This document shows, piece by piece, positions 25,647 through 38,900 of a stretch of 64,000 nt of DNA. How positions within the stretch are numbered: position 1 is the first letter of the stretch; every line of letters starts with the position of its first letter. Source of the stretch: Nymphaea colorata (Eukaryota > Streptophyta > Magnoliopsida > Nymphaeales > Nymphaeaceae); assembly GCF_008831285.2 (NCBI RefSeq), contig NC_045145.1:19484040-19548039 (forward strand), in the 5' to 3' direction. The notes beneath the pieces were generated by a model. That model had not been told where the DNA came from. It did no database searches and saw nothing but the letters and a program-made list of their open reading frames with translations. A program made the translations under genes and the position numbers.

Positions 25647-26860
25647 TCAATTGAGCATACCACAGTTGGTGACGACGACCTTAGAATAAGGGCGATTGAA
25701 GCCTCTTTCAGCAACAACAGCTCTTTTATCCCCAATCAATTTCGCTACTCTGCAGACAAAATCGTTATCAAACAGCCCATCAGTAATCAATCAATTATGC
25801 CTGATGGAAAAAATCAATTAAAGAACTCAAGCTACAAGACACTCATAACTAATAAGACGGTTTCTGTTATTTCCTGCTTGAGAAGATTAAAGGAGTCTGG
25901 TTCCAACCTGAAGTAAGGGGAGGATGTGTTATCTTGGACCGTGGGAACTCTAGAGATTGCATCAACTACTTCCATGCCTTCCAAGACCTTCCCCACAACC
26001 AAAGTAGAGGGTCCCAATTCTGGCGCAGACTTGGTGGTGATGACAAACTCTGTTCCATTGGGATCTTCTCTCTCTTGTTCTTCATCAATTTCCAGCTTTC
26101 CCTTCCGAGCCACCACTTTCAACTTGGGAGGAGGCTTGTATGGATCCCGCACTATGATACCCACAACACCACCACCACCAGTGTCTAACCCACCACAGCC
26201 ATTTCTCTTCTCCCTGTTTGTGTCTGCCCATTCTGCAATAAGCTCATCAGCAACCAGCCCGATTCCGCCCTTCCTTCTCCTTGCCATCTCCGAGTCGATC
26301 CCATAGGACCTCACCCCTGCGTTTTGCACATAATTGGGCATAATTCTCAGAAACTCCTTCCTCCTGTAACTGACTCCTGCCTTACCGGAAACCAGTTCCA
26401 CGAATCTGGCAGTTCCCGCAGGTGCATTTTTGACATCCAGGCCTATGACGACGCGGCCTGCAGGGCGGCCGTCGATGGAGACCTCCAAGTAGACCTTCTG
26501 TGTTACATCACTTGGATCAGAACAATCCTTTTCTGGTGGCAGCTCGTCTGCTTGAGCTGGAGGGATGAACGGAAGACTACCTGCGGAACACGAGCCCAAA
26601 GAGGCCAACAACACCAAAGAGGACACTTGGGTCAGCAACCGCCTGCGTGTGTGGGTGGCCAACGATGAGGTTGACCCTCCTTCTTGCTCATCAGAGATGT
26701 TTACTCTCAGAGTTTGTCCAATGGGTAGTGGTGGTTTTCTGGGTTGCATACAAGGAGGGTGTTGATGATCTGCTGCTAGGGCGTGGTGCTTGCTGGACAG
26801 GGTCACTGAACATAGGTGAGCAGAGTTGTGGAAGCTGCGGACCAGTGGATTCATCATCAT
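25647..26860 (-). CDS. CYP26-2-like: Thylakoid-lumen cyclophilin-type peptidyl-prolyl isomerase
   Basis: The two exons are 25908-26860 and 25647-25749, joining in phase across TACTTCAG/AGTAGCG for 351 residues. The first ~104 residues look like a bipartite chloroplast and lumen signal: a Ser/Pro-rich start, RRR at 72-74 before a hydrophobic run (Tat-like), and an AQA cleavage site at 102-104. The cyclophilin fold follows, from QKVYLEVSIDGRPAGR to RPYSKVVVTNCGMLN. The catalytic arginine is kept (FLRIMP). The residues matching CypA F60, M61, Q63, W121 and H126 look changed, so isomerase activity may be weak. It resembles CYP26-2/CYP37-type proteins. The start is the first ATG of an ATGATGATG run. 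Confidence 0.88.
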
Positions 26861-29129
26861 CTCCTTCGTCTCCTGCTTCCCTGGACCTCCGCATCTTTTT
26901 CTCGTCTCTCTCTCTTAGATTTTGGATTATAGATTGTGGCATGAACGCCATTTCGTGATACCAGTCTTATCCAACGGTTGCGTCTCATTCGTTTCCTTTT
27001 TCTCTCTCTTCCACTTGGAGAAATGGGTAGGACCGGTCTGCTGGTCCGTGCAATCACATATTTTTATTTTTCTTATAAAGATGTATTTTACATGTTTTAA
27101 ATTGTGAAAATCAACATAAAACATGTTTTCATATATAAGATGAGTTTTATAAGCTAAAGAACTTGGAACATTAATGATTAAAAGTTATACAATTTGAATT
27201 GCACAATTTTAACATTGTCATTTTCATATGAATTTATAATATTTTGGTCATGAAGATCACGTATGTCGGTTGATCTCATAAAAAGGTGAGTAAATTATGT
27301 AACAGCTAGTTGTGACTGGTTTTTCTAATTGAAAAGTACACGCTCACACCTAACTCCGCTGCTTCTGTGAACCATCCGAGAATGACAACTTGAACGCATT
27401 AAAAGGCCAAAAATAAATGCAAGAGTCGGTTTGTCTTTTTCATGTGATAGAATTTAAGACTTTAACTCATTCATTTAACCATTTGATTCGCTTCCAAATC
27501 TTCTGTCCCCCAAAGCAAAGTTAGAAATCACATCCTAAAATAGCTGGAAAGGAATCACCAAGAAAGGGATTAGTTTCACATGTTGCCTTCATCACGGAAA
27601 ACGTGAAGGGACTGTTTATATCCTAAGAATATGTACACGAATAAAAGATGAGTGCAGATCAAGTTAAGGCAATGATTAGATAGAAACCATACCCGTCACT
27701 TTGTTGCAATTGATTATCATCGAAATGGCTGAGATCGAAACATTTTTAGAATGCATTCTCGACAACCGTTTTCCTATATCGGATCCACCCTTGCCAAAAA
27801 CATCAGGCTGAATCTAGTGCAGTGCAAATTGTAGAATGGGGCCGACTATCGAGTTTAGATAAGCTAGATATATTAAGAGTCGTTCCGATCCCATTCGGTC
27901 ATGAAAAGCGATAAAACCGCTACCATGCATGATGCAGATGATGTTTCCATGAAAATGGAGAGAACCCATGCGTTTCATAGAAGGCCACTGCCATTGCAGA
28001 GACAAAAAGGCTACTGTCCTCTGGAAATCGTTCCCCACATTTAGACCATGTCGTCCATGTCCAGCAGGTTCATATAAGATGCTCTCCACTGAACACTGGG
28101 ACTAGCCGAGGAATTTTTCTTTATAAAAGTTCTGAATCATTAAGATCATTATGCTTTGAGTTTCCTACAACAGTACACTATTCTTGCAGTCAGAACAGCA
28201 GTGAGGATTCATAAACCTCCTTTCCAGAATTCAAAATCTGTTAAAGTTCCAATGCATTCTTGAGGCCAGGGAGTTTGTGATATCTATCAGGTCCACGGGT
28301 CTATATATGATGTTTTTATTGCGTTACACCATGTTCTGGGGACTAGGGATTCTATGTAAAAAACAAAATCTGTTCTTGCATTCTTAAGGCTCTTGAGCCT
28401 GTGGCCTCTGTTGGAGTGAGGAGTATTCTACCAATGATGTTGTTTCATTGTTAAGATGTCATCCGGATGGACTCACAAAAAGGAAACGGTTATAGAGGTG
28501 GATGCTAGCATGAAGATCACAACTAGCACTAACCATCAAATGAAACAACTATTGAGAACTGAAGGAAACCAATGCCAGCACTTGACAACAAACTGCCAAA
28601 ACCCAAATCCATTTACGATTTTAGAACTAAAAGCCAACATTGACAGAGTGCCACATATAACGGGTATGCCCAGAGCAATTTTATTATGCAAATCATGGAG
28701 AAGGGCAAAATATTTAGATGTAACTAGTTTATAATATTGTTAAAACACAGTGTGTATAGCCAGAGCAGCAGACCCACAATCTACAAGCATTTGCAGAGCA
28801 ACACACTGGTGGCTGACCTCTTGTTTGCACCGTAGTAGCAAGATAAATTCATCAAACTTCATTTACCATCAACAATCTGTCCTCATTGACTATGCTCTGT
28901 CTGTTGTCTTCCGGAAGAGCTATGCATCTCCTAGCCGGTAAGCTTTCAATAAATATTGAAAAAGGGGCAAAAAGTTTTACAGCTATCAATTCAGAGCAAT
29001 CATGAGAAGCTCAAAGGTCCAAATCGCAAAGCTCTATCCAGTGATGTTCTTCATTGTGTCGCCACTCTTTGCACGATCCACTAGAGCTTGAAAAAGAATG
29101 TCGTTGGTATACTATGACCTATCAGGAAC
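26861..29129. other. Intergenic region, cyclophilin promoter side and TBL 3' side
   Basis: The first ~200 bp are GA/CT-rich and probably the cyclophilin leader. The remainder is AT-rich single-copy-looking DNA. Short frames (for example 28456-28734 plus and 27814-28089 minus) show no recognisable domain. Confidence 0.6.
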
Positions 29130-31136
29130 TCATAATTGCGCAAAAAGGATCTCATTCCAAGTATCAGGGATGCCTGGAAGACACCAATGCAGGCAATCCT
29201 GCACGCCTTCTGTGGCTTTGATACTGTATCTAGAAATGTGACCTTCGTCTCTCAAAGATGACAAGCCAGTGATGTCCAAAAGCTTTACCCTTGTCCCCTT
29301 CACAGCACTCTCAGCAACCACATCGCCAGATCTTTCTTCCACAACCCGGTTACCTCCTGCCAGAGGAATCGTGTTGTCACAACTACCTCCAGTATTCCAA
29401 TCCCCATTGAAGAAATGCCTGGGCGAAAGGGTCCTGAAGAAGGCCTTCAACCGAGGATGGTGAGGAAGCTGCAAATCCAACCATTTAACAACACTGTGAA
29501 CTGTTAAGTTCTTAGCACTCCCCATGTCTGCCAGATTCTTCCTTGTGTTTGGCTTGCCATCTACATACATTATCCATCGATTGGCTCGAAGCTTGCCTCT
29601 GTTCCAGTGGTGCCCTGTATTGAGGACCAAAACATCGAAGCGATCAAGATAGCGAGACAGGAATTGTGCTGGTCGATCCAAGTGCATGGCATATTCAGTA
29701 TTTGGATCAGATGCATTCAGGGGTTCCACTGCACAAAGACTTGCAGACCAGTAATAAAGGATGGTGGTGTTGGTGGCAGGGAAGCGATACGCCCAACCAT
29801 CAGGGCGTTTACCACCAGGAGGCACTACCAGACCATACTCCCAGCCCACATCTTCAACATCCGGCCTCTCCTCTCCTCCAGTAACCATACACATCAAGGA
29901 TTGGAACTGTTGTCTACCCAGAGAATCCCCCACCATAGCAATTGTCTTGTGTTTCATCCTAAAACCACATCCATTACCACCACAATCAGAAATAGTAAAA
30001 CTGAGCCAACAATTGAGATTCTAATTTATGTCAAAAAAGAGAAAAGAAAAAGAACTTATATTTTCGATTTTGTTTTTACGTTTCGGACTTATATTTTCAT
30101 TGTTTTCTTGTACCTTGTTTTCCAGTGATTTCCAGAAGAGAGATAAACAAGAAATGGTCATAGGATACCAATATTGAATTAACAAAGAAAAGGATCTCAG
30201 GCAAATTGTTCAAACAAAAACAAACGACTTTCTACATAGACATTTGTTTATGAAAAAGGCGAGAAAAAATAACATGAAACATACCAAAACATAAAAAGTC
30301 AATTAAACAAATTGCAGAAGAAGAAGATGATGATGAAGACCTACCTCGTCAGGAATTTGGATCCATCGAAATTCGGCATGTCGCAGCTGTCCGGCTGCCA
30401 CCTATAAGACTCGTAAGTGAAATCCAGCCGCTGCGTCAATCGACACGCCCACATGGCCGACAGCCACTGCTTACATGTGAATCCCGAATACAGAGGCCGG
30501 CTCTTGTCCGGTACCCATTTTCCCTTGCCATAGTTACACGCTGTTCGTGAACAAGCAACCTTGATCAAGGACATTTTACCAAGCAACTAAAAATGAAGCA
30601 TTAGGAATTGTTACAGAAGGAAACAGCAACACACCTTCGTTTATTTTCCTGCTTTGCGTAATAAGCTCTTCTCGCGCAGCAGTACTGCTATTGTTAGAAT
30701 TTCGATCTTTTGGTTTCTCAGAAACAGCAGATGTGATATCCCAAGGAGAAGGAGATTCCAATTTTTCTTTCACGGTGATCTCTTCTTCTTCCCCCTCGGC
30801 CACTGAAGTATGTGTTTCTGAATTAATAAATGGAGCCTTACTTGACAGTAACTCTGCACAAAGTCGAAGGATAAACAGACCAAAGTATCCTAGTAAGAAT
30901 CACTTGCAATTGCAGAAGAGAAAGGTGGATTCATCACCAAAACAAAGAGGTAAAAAAAAAACAAATAACAAATAAAGCACAGAAACTCAACCAGGAGATA
31001 GCATTTCCAAGCGACTCGATGAGGGAACGCCAGGCGTCTTCTCCCAGACAAAAATAAGAATTGTGGTACAGACGAAGGCCATGAGTGTCAATGGCAGCTG
31101 CCTCCCTCTCAGCACATTAACGCTTCCTCCTTTCAT
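29130..31136 (-). CDS. TBL14/15/16-like: Trichome-birefringence-like polysaccharide O-acetyltransferase
   Basis: The exons are 30992-31136, 30635-30853, 30345-30540 and 29130-29958, in phase, giving 462 residues. A single hydrophobic span near residues 14-30 makes it a Golgi type II membrane protein. A variable acidic stem follows, then the TBL domain from [19 protein letters not shown] (123 on). GDS at 197-199 and DCLHWCLPG with D441 and H444 are the DUF231 catalytic elements. TBL proteins transfer acetyl groups to cell-wall polymers such as xylan, mannan or pectin (family knowledge); the substrate cannot be read here. The exon 3 acceptor at 30541 was chosen because it alone keeps phase. Confidence 0.92.
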
Positions 31137-31477
31137 CTTTCCAATCCTTCTACGGTGTACCCCAATCTTCTGAGCCTCCCTTCCGATCTACTCCCTTTAC
31201 AGGAAAAAATTTTCCCTTACATGCACCTCTTGCGATCGAAGGCAAATAATGAGATACCAATCAACCAAAACAGCCACTACCATCGTTCCCATAAGAAACA
31301 GCTATAAACCTAAACCCGCTTCACAACCCACATTGAAAAAAGACAACCACTTATCACCACCATTAAACCGTAAAAGCATATCCAAAACCCACTACTTGAG
31401 ATCAATCCTCCAAAAGGAAGAACCATCCACTACCATCAAAACAAACTATGCGCCCACATCCACTTTGAACCAGAGAG

Positions 31478-31479
<2 letters not shown>

Positions 31480-31508
<29 letters not shown>
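31480..31508. repeat. (TC)n microsatellite upstream of TBL
   Basis: A pure CT run about 345 bp upstream of the TBL start; it reads GA on the gene's strand and may lie in the leader. Confidence 0.9.
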
Positions 31509-31510
<2 letters not shown>

Positions 31511-33890
31511 GGTTTTTAGCCGATGAAAGGCAGAGGGAGAAGCGAAGACCCGGGGGAAGAGACGGTTTCTATTTCTGGGGAAGGTCTTCCTTTTTCCCCA
31601 CTCTTCTTCCTCTTGCGAAGGGTGAACCGATCCCTCTTGGCCCGCAAATGGCGCGGCGGAGAAACCACAACTACCAACTACAAAAGTTTCGTAAAATGAA
31701 GCAGTCGCCGACCCAGCAGACTCTTAAAAACCAGGAACACATTGGGACCTTTGAATCCGACTACCTTCAGGCTTCTTCTGCAGAATACCTCCAAAAGAAA
31801 GTCACGTCGGCAGAAGCCTAAGTATCCTACTTTTCCTTCCTGCTGCGAATAGTGAAAGATCGCTTCCACGTGGAAAAGCAATACCTTTCCGACAGTCTCC
31901 ACCCAGATCACCCTCCGAGTCCTCGGCCTTCTTCCTTTTCCGATCAAAATTTTAGCTTCTGCAACTACCTCTATTTTTTTTCCCAGTTACAATCTCTGCT
32001 GATTTGGTTTTTGAAAGAATTAAAAAAAAAAAAAAAAAACTGGAGCAATCTTTTTGTCGGAGAAGTTTCTTCCGAAAAATATATTATTAAAGTGAGGGCT
32101 TGGTCATACAAAGACGGTCGACCAAACATCGTTTTCCTAGTTCTTCAAACAAAACCGCTTGAATCCGAGTAGTTATTTATTTGAGCAGTGAGTTTCTCTA
32201 TTAAATTGCACAAGAGTAAAAAATTATGCACGAATCGCTCTTTACACGTCGCTGGCAGTCGATTAAAACATCTTTAGTTGGAGGTGTTTGATTTTATATC
32301 AAACCGCCTCGGTCTCCAGTTGTTTTATTATTCATTTGCGTGCAGAAGAATTTATTATTGGCGTGAGAGACTTTGGTCTGATTTAATCTGAAATATCTAA
32401 CCAGTCATATTCGAAAATTATTTCCTAGATTCCTCTGGTCTTAAAATAGGACGAATAATTAATTACATTCAATCCGTTTTGACTACGGCACCCAAGGAGA
32501 GCATCGTTTTTAATGTCAACAATTTTATCATTTCGTATAATATTATTAAACAAAAATTTCTGTAAAATTCAAAAATCACAATTAATTTTTAGAGCCTTCA
32601 CCGCTCGCCATTAATCACGGCATCTTCCAGGAAGCAGGTTCACTCTGGACCGTCACTCAGATCCCCATCAAGGCCGATGTGCGGCCACGATTGCTTCCCC
32701 GCGATCACCGGCTTCCAACGGTAGGACCCGCCGGATCTAAACGCAACACGATTCATGTGGTCATCGTTTGTTTTTTTCTAGGACGCAGTTGGCGATCGCT
32801 TAGATCATCCCAATCCTGGATCCTTTACATATATTTTGTTAATCACGCTTTTTTTTTTTTAAATTTTAAATTAAGATGCTTTTGACTATGATAAGATGCC
32901 ATGTGCCCACTTACCATTTACCAGTTTTTTTCTAAAAAATTAATTATTTTTTAAGCTTTATTTTTGTTCTTGAGGATTCGTAAGGCTGGTGTTCAAATCA
33001 AATTCATAAAAACTATGCACAATTGCGGCGACTCTACAAAGGCGAATGACTCTAAAACCATCATTCAATTTTATTATATATAATTCCGGCTACATCATTA
33101 TCGGGGGTCCACTTCCACAAGTTTTTGTTAATTTGATTAAATAGGAATCCATCTGCTGATGTTATTAAATTGTTGAACAAACCTATTCCTGCAAATTCAG
33201 ATTGGGATTGAGAATGTTAATTTATATGTTTTTGCATGGGCAGGTGTTATTTCCCTCCATTTTGTAATTGTTTTCGTGCCATCAAAATCAACCGCTAGTG
33301 AATTTTTTCCTCTTCAATATTGAGGTTCCTAGAAGAATGATCGTCTAGGGAAAGCGTATATAACTCCTGTACAGATAAAAGTTACAGGGAAACTAGTAAC
33401 CAAACAAACAGAGCCAAAATTCTCTAGTAGAGATTTGAGGTGGTGAAACAATTTTTACTAATTCTCTAGTTAGAAAAATATTTTAAACAAAATAAAAACA
33501 TTCTAATATATCTACAAAAACTAATTTGATATAGAACATATTTTATTTATTTCTATGAAAAATGTCGATTTCTCTGCCATCAAAATTTTTATGTTATATG
33601 AGCCGTTCGGTTTTACTTATTACAAACATACAATTAAATTGAACAATGATTAACTTAATATATGTTTTCCATCGACTTATTCTTGAGATCACATCTAAGG
33701 TTACATCGCCCAAAAAAAAAAAAAACTTTAGTCACAGACTCACAATCTAGATTTTTTGTCTTTGACCTCGTGATTTGGGACCTACCAATTACCTCATAAT
33801 GGTTGGGAATTTTGTTATGACTTTTCACATCTGGTCGTTGAATTTGTTGATAGAGACTATTTTTTTCAAAGGTTAATGGTTCATTCTTCT

Positions 33891-34060
33891 CTTCTTTCCT
33901 TCTTCTTCCTCCTTCCATTCTTTCTTCTTTTTCCTTCCCATCTATTCTTCCCTTCTTCTTCCTCCCTCCCCGTCCATTCTTCCCTTCTTCTTCCTCCCTC
34001 CTTCCCTTTTTCTTCCTCCTCGTCCATTCTTCCTCCTCGTCCATTCTTCCTCCTTCCTTC
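33891..34060. repeat. ~170-bp pyrimidine-rich tract
   Basis: The plus strand is almost all C and T, broken mainly by single A or G in repeated CCATTCTTCC and CGTCCATTCTTCC units. The minus strand is the polypurine partner. Long tracts of this kind can form triplex (H-) DNA. The frames across it (Glu/Lys/Gly/Arg-rich on the minus strand) are repeat artefacts. Confidence 0.85.
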
Positions 34061-35328
34061 AACGATCAAACAAAAATTTCTGTGAAAATTTTTCCACCCC
34101 TTTGTTTGGAAATTTTTTTTCAGAAATATATTTCTGAAATCACCTCCAACGGTCAAAAAAATTATGTCATGTTTGATGGAATGAAGCATATTTTGAAAGT
34201 TTGAATTTTTTCTAACTCCACTACAGTGCATTTCCAGCCCATCAAACTGGCCCTTATTTCACAAGAAAACTGTGTAAGTTGGTTATCAAATTTCATCAAA
34301 GAGAGAGAAAGAGCCTTTTTTTTCTTTTGATTTCCTGAGAAAAGTTGGAGTTTATCAGTCTGATCTCCATCAGATAATATGAATAAGTCTGATTTCAAAT
34401 CTCAACACTCTAGCCAGGTGGAGATAGCTATTGTTGGTATAACCAAGGCATTTGCATTTTTCCTCAAGTGTGAAGATGAGTTTCACGGGTACAGAATTTT
34501 GCTATCTTGATAATTTTAGGATCTCCTAATAACGAGCACAAAGTATGCCAAGTTACAGTTTCCAGAGACAGATACTAATTGTTAAGAATGCATCGATTTT
34601 GTCACTCACAACCAATTACTATCCACGGGAACATGTTTCAGGTGATATGGAAAATTAGTCTAAAAAAAGAAATTACAAAAATTCAGCTGTCCTATATTAA
34701 AAAAAAAAAACAAAACAAAACTGTAATGGGCGGTTAACAACGTTAAAAAAAACAGTAAGGATCTTGTTATACAATCACATTGGAAATTCTTAAACACCAA
34801 TTAGAACTTAGATATAAACTTGTTAATGATGAGTTGTGTCCATAGAGTTAGAGGCTCAAACTTAGATCTTCACCTGAAAAAGGTCAACTCTGTTTCTTAG
34901 CATAAGATGGCAGCAGTTTACCTAAACTCAACTTCTCAACCCAAAATCTCTCTCTCTCTCTCACCTTGTTTTTCTCACACACATTATTTGTAAATGACAA
35001 TGTGTGGTTTCTAAAGTTGCTCTCCTCAACTTATCTAATAAACGACATTATTTATTTTTGAGTGGGTAGAAAAAGTATTTTATACGAATCTAAAGAAAAG
35101 GCCGAAACTTCTACCAACTTCAGGACTTATCTTCATAAGATACAACAAACGACAGTATTTATTTCAATGACAGGTAATGGCATTGGCCTGCAAGCTTTCA
35201 AGAGTGCGGTGGAAGTGGATTACTTTTTTTAATTATTTTATAAATTAAAATGTATTTTTAAAATACAGGGGGCCAGCGTGGCCCCCTTGTTCTGTCCTGT
35301 CGCGTCGCTAAGCGGAATCCTTTTTATC

Positions 35329-35339
35329 ATATATATAAG
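35329..35339 (+). promoter_or_regulatory. TATA-like element upstream of PEPC
   Basis: CATATATATAAG lies ~570 bp before the start codon. If used, it implies a long leader or a leader intron. Position is the only support. Confidence 0.3.
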
Positions 35340-35909
35340 TTTTACTGTACAACCGCACTGCTTATCCGATCAATGTTATGTTAACGAGAAAATGGATGGT
35401 CCGCTATAAAGCTGAACGAGTGGCTGCAGCAACCAGGCGCAGACAACAACCCTCGGAAGACGACGCACCGCCTCCCCAGCGCCTAATCCACCGGAAAAAC
35501 ACTTCTTCTTCTTAAGAATTAAAATCAGGACACCTGTGTTTAATACGTCTTACACGAAAGCAGTGCAGAGCTAATTGTGGGTATACCTTCGAAGGCCAAG
35601 GTACGAGCTAGAGTGGCTTCTTTTCTACCTCAAAGGTGCTTAGATCTACCTGTAGTTTCTTTCAATTCTGTGGTGTATTCTGTAAATGTAGAGCACATGA
35701 GTGCGTTTGTGGTAATTAGCAGAAGATGGCTGTCAGTTCGCACATGGTGACGAAAGAATCGCTTTTGAGACGGAGAGAGTGAGCAGAGAAAGGGAGATGA
35801 CTTGGCGTAGTTGTCTTTTCCAACAAGAAGAGGGACTACCACTCTGCACATCAGTCTCTTGATCTGGCTGATATTTCCCGTGTGCGAGGGTGAGTGAGGG
35901 AGAGGGATC

Positions 35910-38900
35910 ATGACGGACACCACAGACGAGATAGCGGCGGAGATATCGTTCCAGGGATTCGACGATGACTGTCGGCTGCTTGGTAACCTCCTCAACGACG
36001 TCCTCCACAGGGAGGTCGGCCATGAGTTCATGGAGAAGGTCGAGAGGCAGAGGGTGCTGGCCCAGGTTTTCTTCAGATCTTCTCCTCCATTTTTTTTCCT
36101 TCATTTTCACCGTTCTCAGTTAATATCTGCTTCTGTATGACTCACGGTGGTGGTGTCATTTCTGAAATGGTGGGGTGTGGCGGAATTGCGCTAGAGCGCG
36201 TTCCACATGAGAGAAGCAGGGATAGAGAACATGGCGGAGTTGCTGGAGAAGGAGCTGGGGACGGAGATATCCAAGATGACGCTCGAGGAGGCTTTGACCC
36301 TTGCGCGTGCGTTCAGCCACTACCTCAATCTCATGGGGATCGCCGAGACGCATCACGGGTTCCTCTCCTTGTTCTTCTTCCCCCACGGCATAATTTTCCT
36401 ACCGTCTTTAGTTTAGTTTGGTTATGTCGACATTGATTTTAGCTTGTGGATTGTCTCGAGCGCGCAACCTTACTGCATCCATCTGCTGGCACTGCCCTGC
36501 TGTTTTGACGCTCTCCCTCTTCCCCCTCTCTCAAGCGGAGTAACAGAGAGAGGCAAACGAATGGCTGATCTTTCTGCTTCTTTAGCAGTTCATTTTATTA
36601 TCGTTGAACTCGATTGCCCTGAAAATTGTCTAAAAGAACAATGTTCGTATTATCTTTTCTTTATATATATATGCTTTATCGTAAAATGTTGGGCATGGCT
36701 CTTTTCAACTTTATATATATGGTGATGCGTGTAACATAATTGTGTTATGTATCGTAAAATGTTAGGCGTAGCTCTTTTCAACAGTTTTGGTCTTGCTGGC
36801 CTGTGGTGCTAATAAGGCTGTCTTGGGTTTCTTTCCTTTGCTACTTCGTTCATCGGGTGTTTTTGGGTGTGCAGCGTACGGCAGGCGCGCAACACTGTTT
36901 ATTTAACGAGATCCTGTGATGATATATTCAACAAGCTGATTCAAAGTGGTGTTTCCCCTGAGGAGCTCTATGACACCGTTTGCAAGCAGGTCTGGTTTCT
37001 AACAGGGTTTGATGATTTGGGTAGGAACAAGGGCTTCAACATTTCAAATTTACTTGATTGTGTTATTCGCTATGCAGACAGTTGAAATTGTTCTTACTGC
37101 ACATCCAACTCAAATTAATCGGAGAACTCTTCAGTACAAGCACGTCAGAATTGCTGTAAGTTCTGATATTTCTCTCTCTCTCTCGCAAATGTCTTTTTGT
37201 ATACCTTCTATTCGTGGTACTGATCGCCTTGATCTGTTACAAAATTGGTACGTGTCTGCTTGAATCAGCTGATACGCATCACACTGGATGCTTGCAAAGT
37301 GACACAGCCCGATGCAACTTCTAATTTCATGCCTTCTTCGAATTTGTGAATTATTTTAAACTATTTTTGTTTCATCTTGTGCGTCTCAGAAAATGAAGTA
37401 GATTAAATCACTGTGATTTAGTAACGGCAAATGGTCTTGGTACCATTTTGCAAAACGATTCATTTCCAAATTGGTACTGACAACACTGCCCCATGTCGAA
37501 CATTTCATATCATGTACATGCGTACAGGCTTGGGCTTCCTGGAGAGGGTGAAGCAAATGCATCAGAATGACGCCTTCCTTGGATGACAGTGGCAGACATA
37601 GTAGCATTTCTTTGTTTTAATAATGTGAGCTAGACAGCACAAAGCTATAGATGTTACCTACCAAGTTTCATGACGATTTTTGTGCAATGATCAATTTTAC
37701 TACTGCTTTCAGTCTGCACCATGCTGTCATACATGGTTAGCTAAAGGTTCTGTTCATGACTGAGTGCATCTAGTTGTCCAAAGAAAACTTACAGAGCATG
37801 AACAGCAGGGCCTTATGCCACCGGCCCACTGTTCTTTTTTGTCAGATTGAAGAGGGAGAGAGGGGTGGAAGGCTGGAAGCAGATCCTACCTATTTAATAA
37901 TGTTTTTTGGAGCTCGATATTAACTATTCTTTTGCTTTCAGGTCATGTCCAGATAACTTTAATGGCTTAACCTTGTGTGCTCAATCTTTCTGACCTTCTA
38001 CATGTGTTTCTGGATCTCTATCTCTTGGTGGAATCAATTCTATCGCTCTTTCATCAGAAAGCTTTTTTGCAAGGTTTTAAAACCTTGTGACTGAGGAGTG
38101 AGGACTCAACTTGGACTCAGTTGACTCCTGACCTGCTGGTTCAACCTAGTGGCTCTGTCTGTTCTTGACTACTTCATTTTTGACAGAAGTGTATATGTAT
38201 ATATAAACTGCATCTTTTATGATATGTTTACCATAATTACATTACTAGTATATGTATTTGTATCTTTTTTTATGTAAGTGAAAGTTTGATGCGTATGCAT
38301 ATAAAAAATGCAATTTAATATAATTTAAATGGCATGTTATTTTAATTAAACACATACATTATATACATAATGACTCAATACATCAACTTGTAAGTTGTAA
38401 CTCGACTGACTCTGCTAGATCATCCCATGACTCGGCTGTCTCTTATCAACTCCTGGTTCTCCATTTTCTTGACGTGGTTGATGAATAAGTCACTGAGTGA
38501 GCTGAGGGGAACTCAGTTGACTCATCTGAGTTTTCAAACACTGATCTGTGTGCATATGCATGCTTGTCATCTTATTTGGCTCTACTAAGTCAACTAATCG
38601 AACACTGTTCATGTCAGTTGGACATAAGTACAAGGATGTTAATTTTAAAGTGGTATTTCATGAACATGCCCAAAATCAAGCTGAAAGTTGTTAATTGAGA
38701 ATAACGACCACTGGCTTTCTTGCCAAGAAAAATGGTGTAGGAACTGAGTGTCTCCTTTTGAGAAAATACTGTCTTAGGTAATTAATTCACCTAACATGAT
38801 TGAATCTGTTTTCTGGTTCTTGTGAAGCTATATCTTGTAGTGGTTCAGATTCTGTCCCCAGATTCGTGAAGGAGAATATGCCTCATCACTGTATTAGTTT

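Larger units (their letters stand above)
31137..35909. other. Divergent spacer between TBL and PEPC
   Basis: 31137-32170 is moderately GC-rich, contains a CT run, and probably includes the TBL leader and promoter. 32200-35300 is AT-rich without recognisable genes apart from the pyrimidine tract. 35340-35909 is likely the PEPC leader and promoter. The plus-strand frame 31249-31821 is low-complexity and judged non-coding. Confidence 0.6.

Noticed and set aside
29607..30128. Plus-strand 173-residue frame opposite TBL
   Set aside because: Antisense shadow of the TBL catalytic exon.
31249..31821. 190-residue plus-strand open frame upstream of TBL
   Set aside because: Low-complexity composition, spans a CT microsatellite, no domain, and lies in the likely leader and promoter of the minus-strand TBL gene.
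33655..34231. Glu/Lys/Gly/Arg-rich minus-strand frames
   Set aside because: They are translations of the polypyrimidine tract and carry no protein signal outside it.
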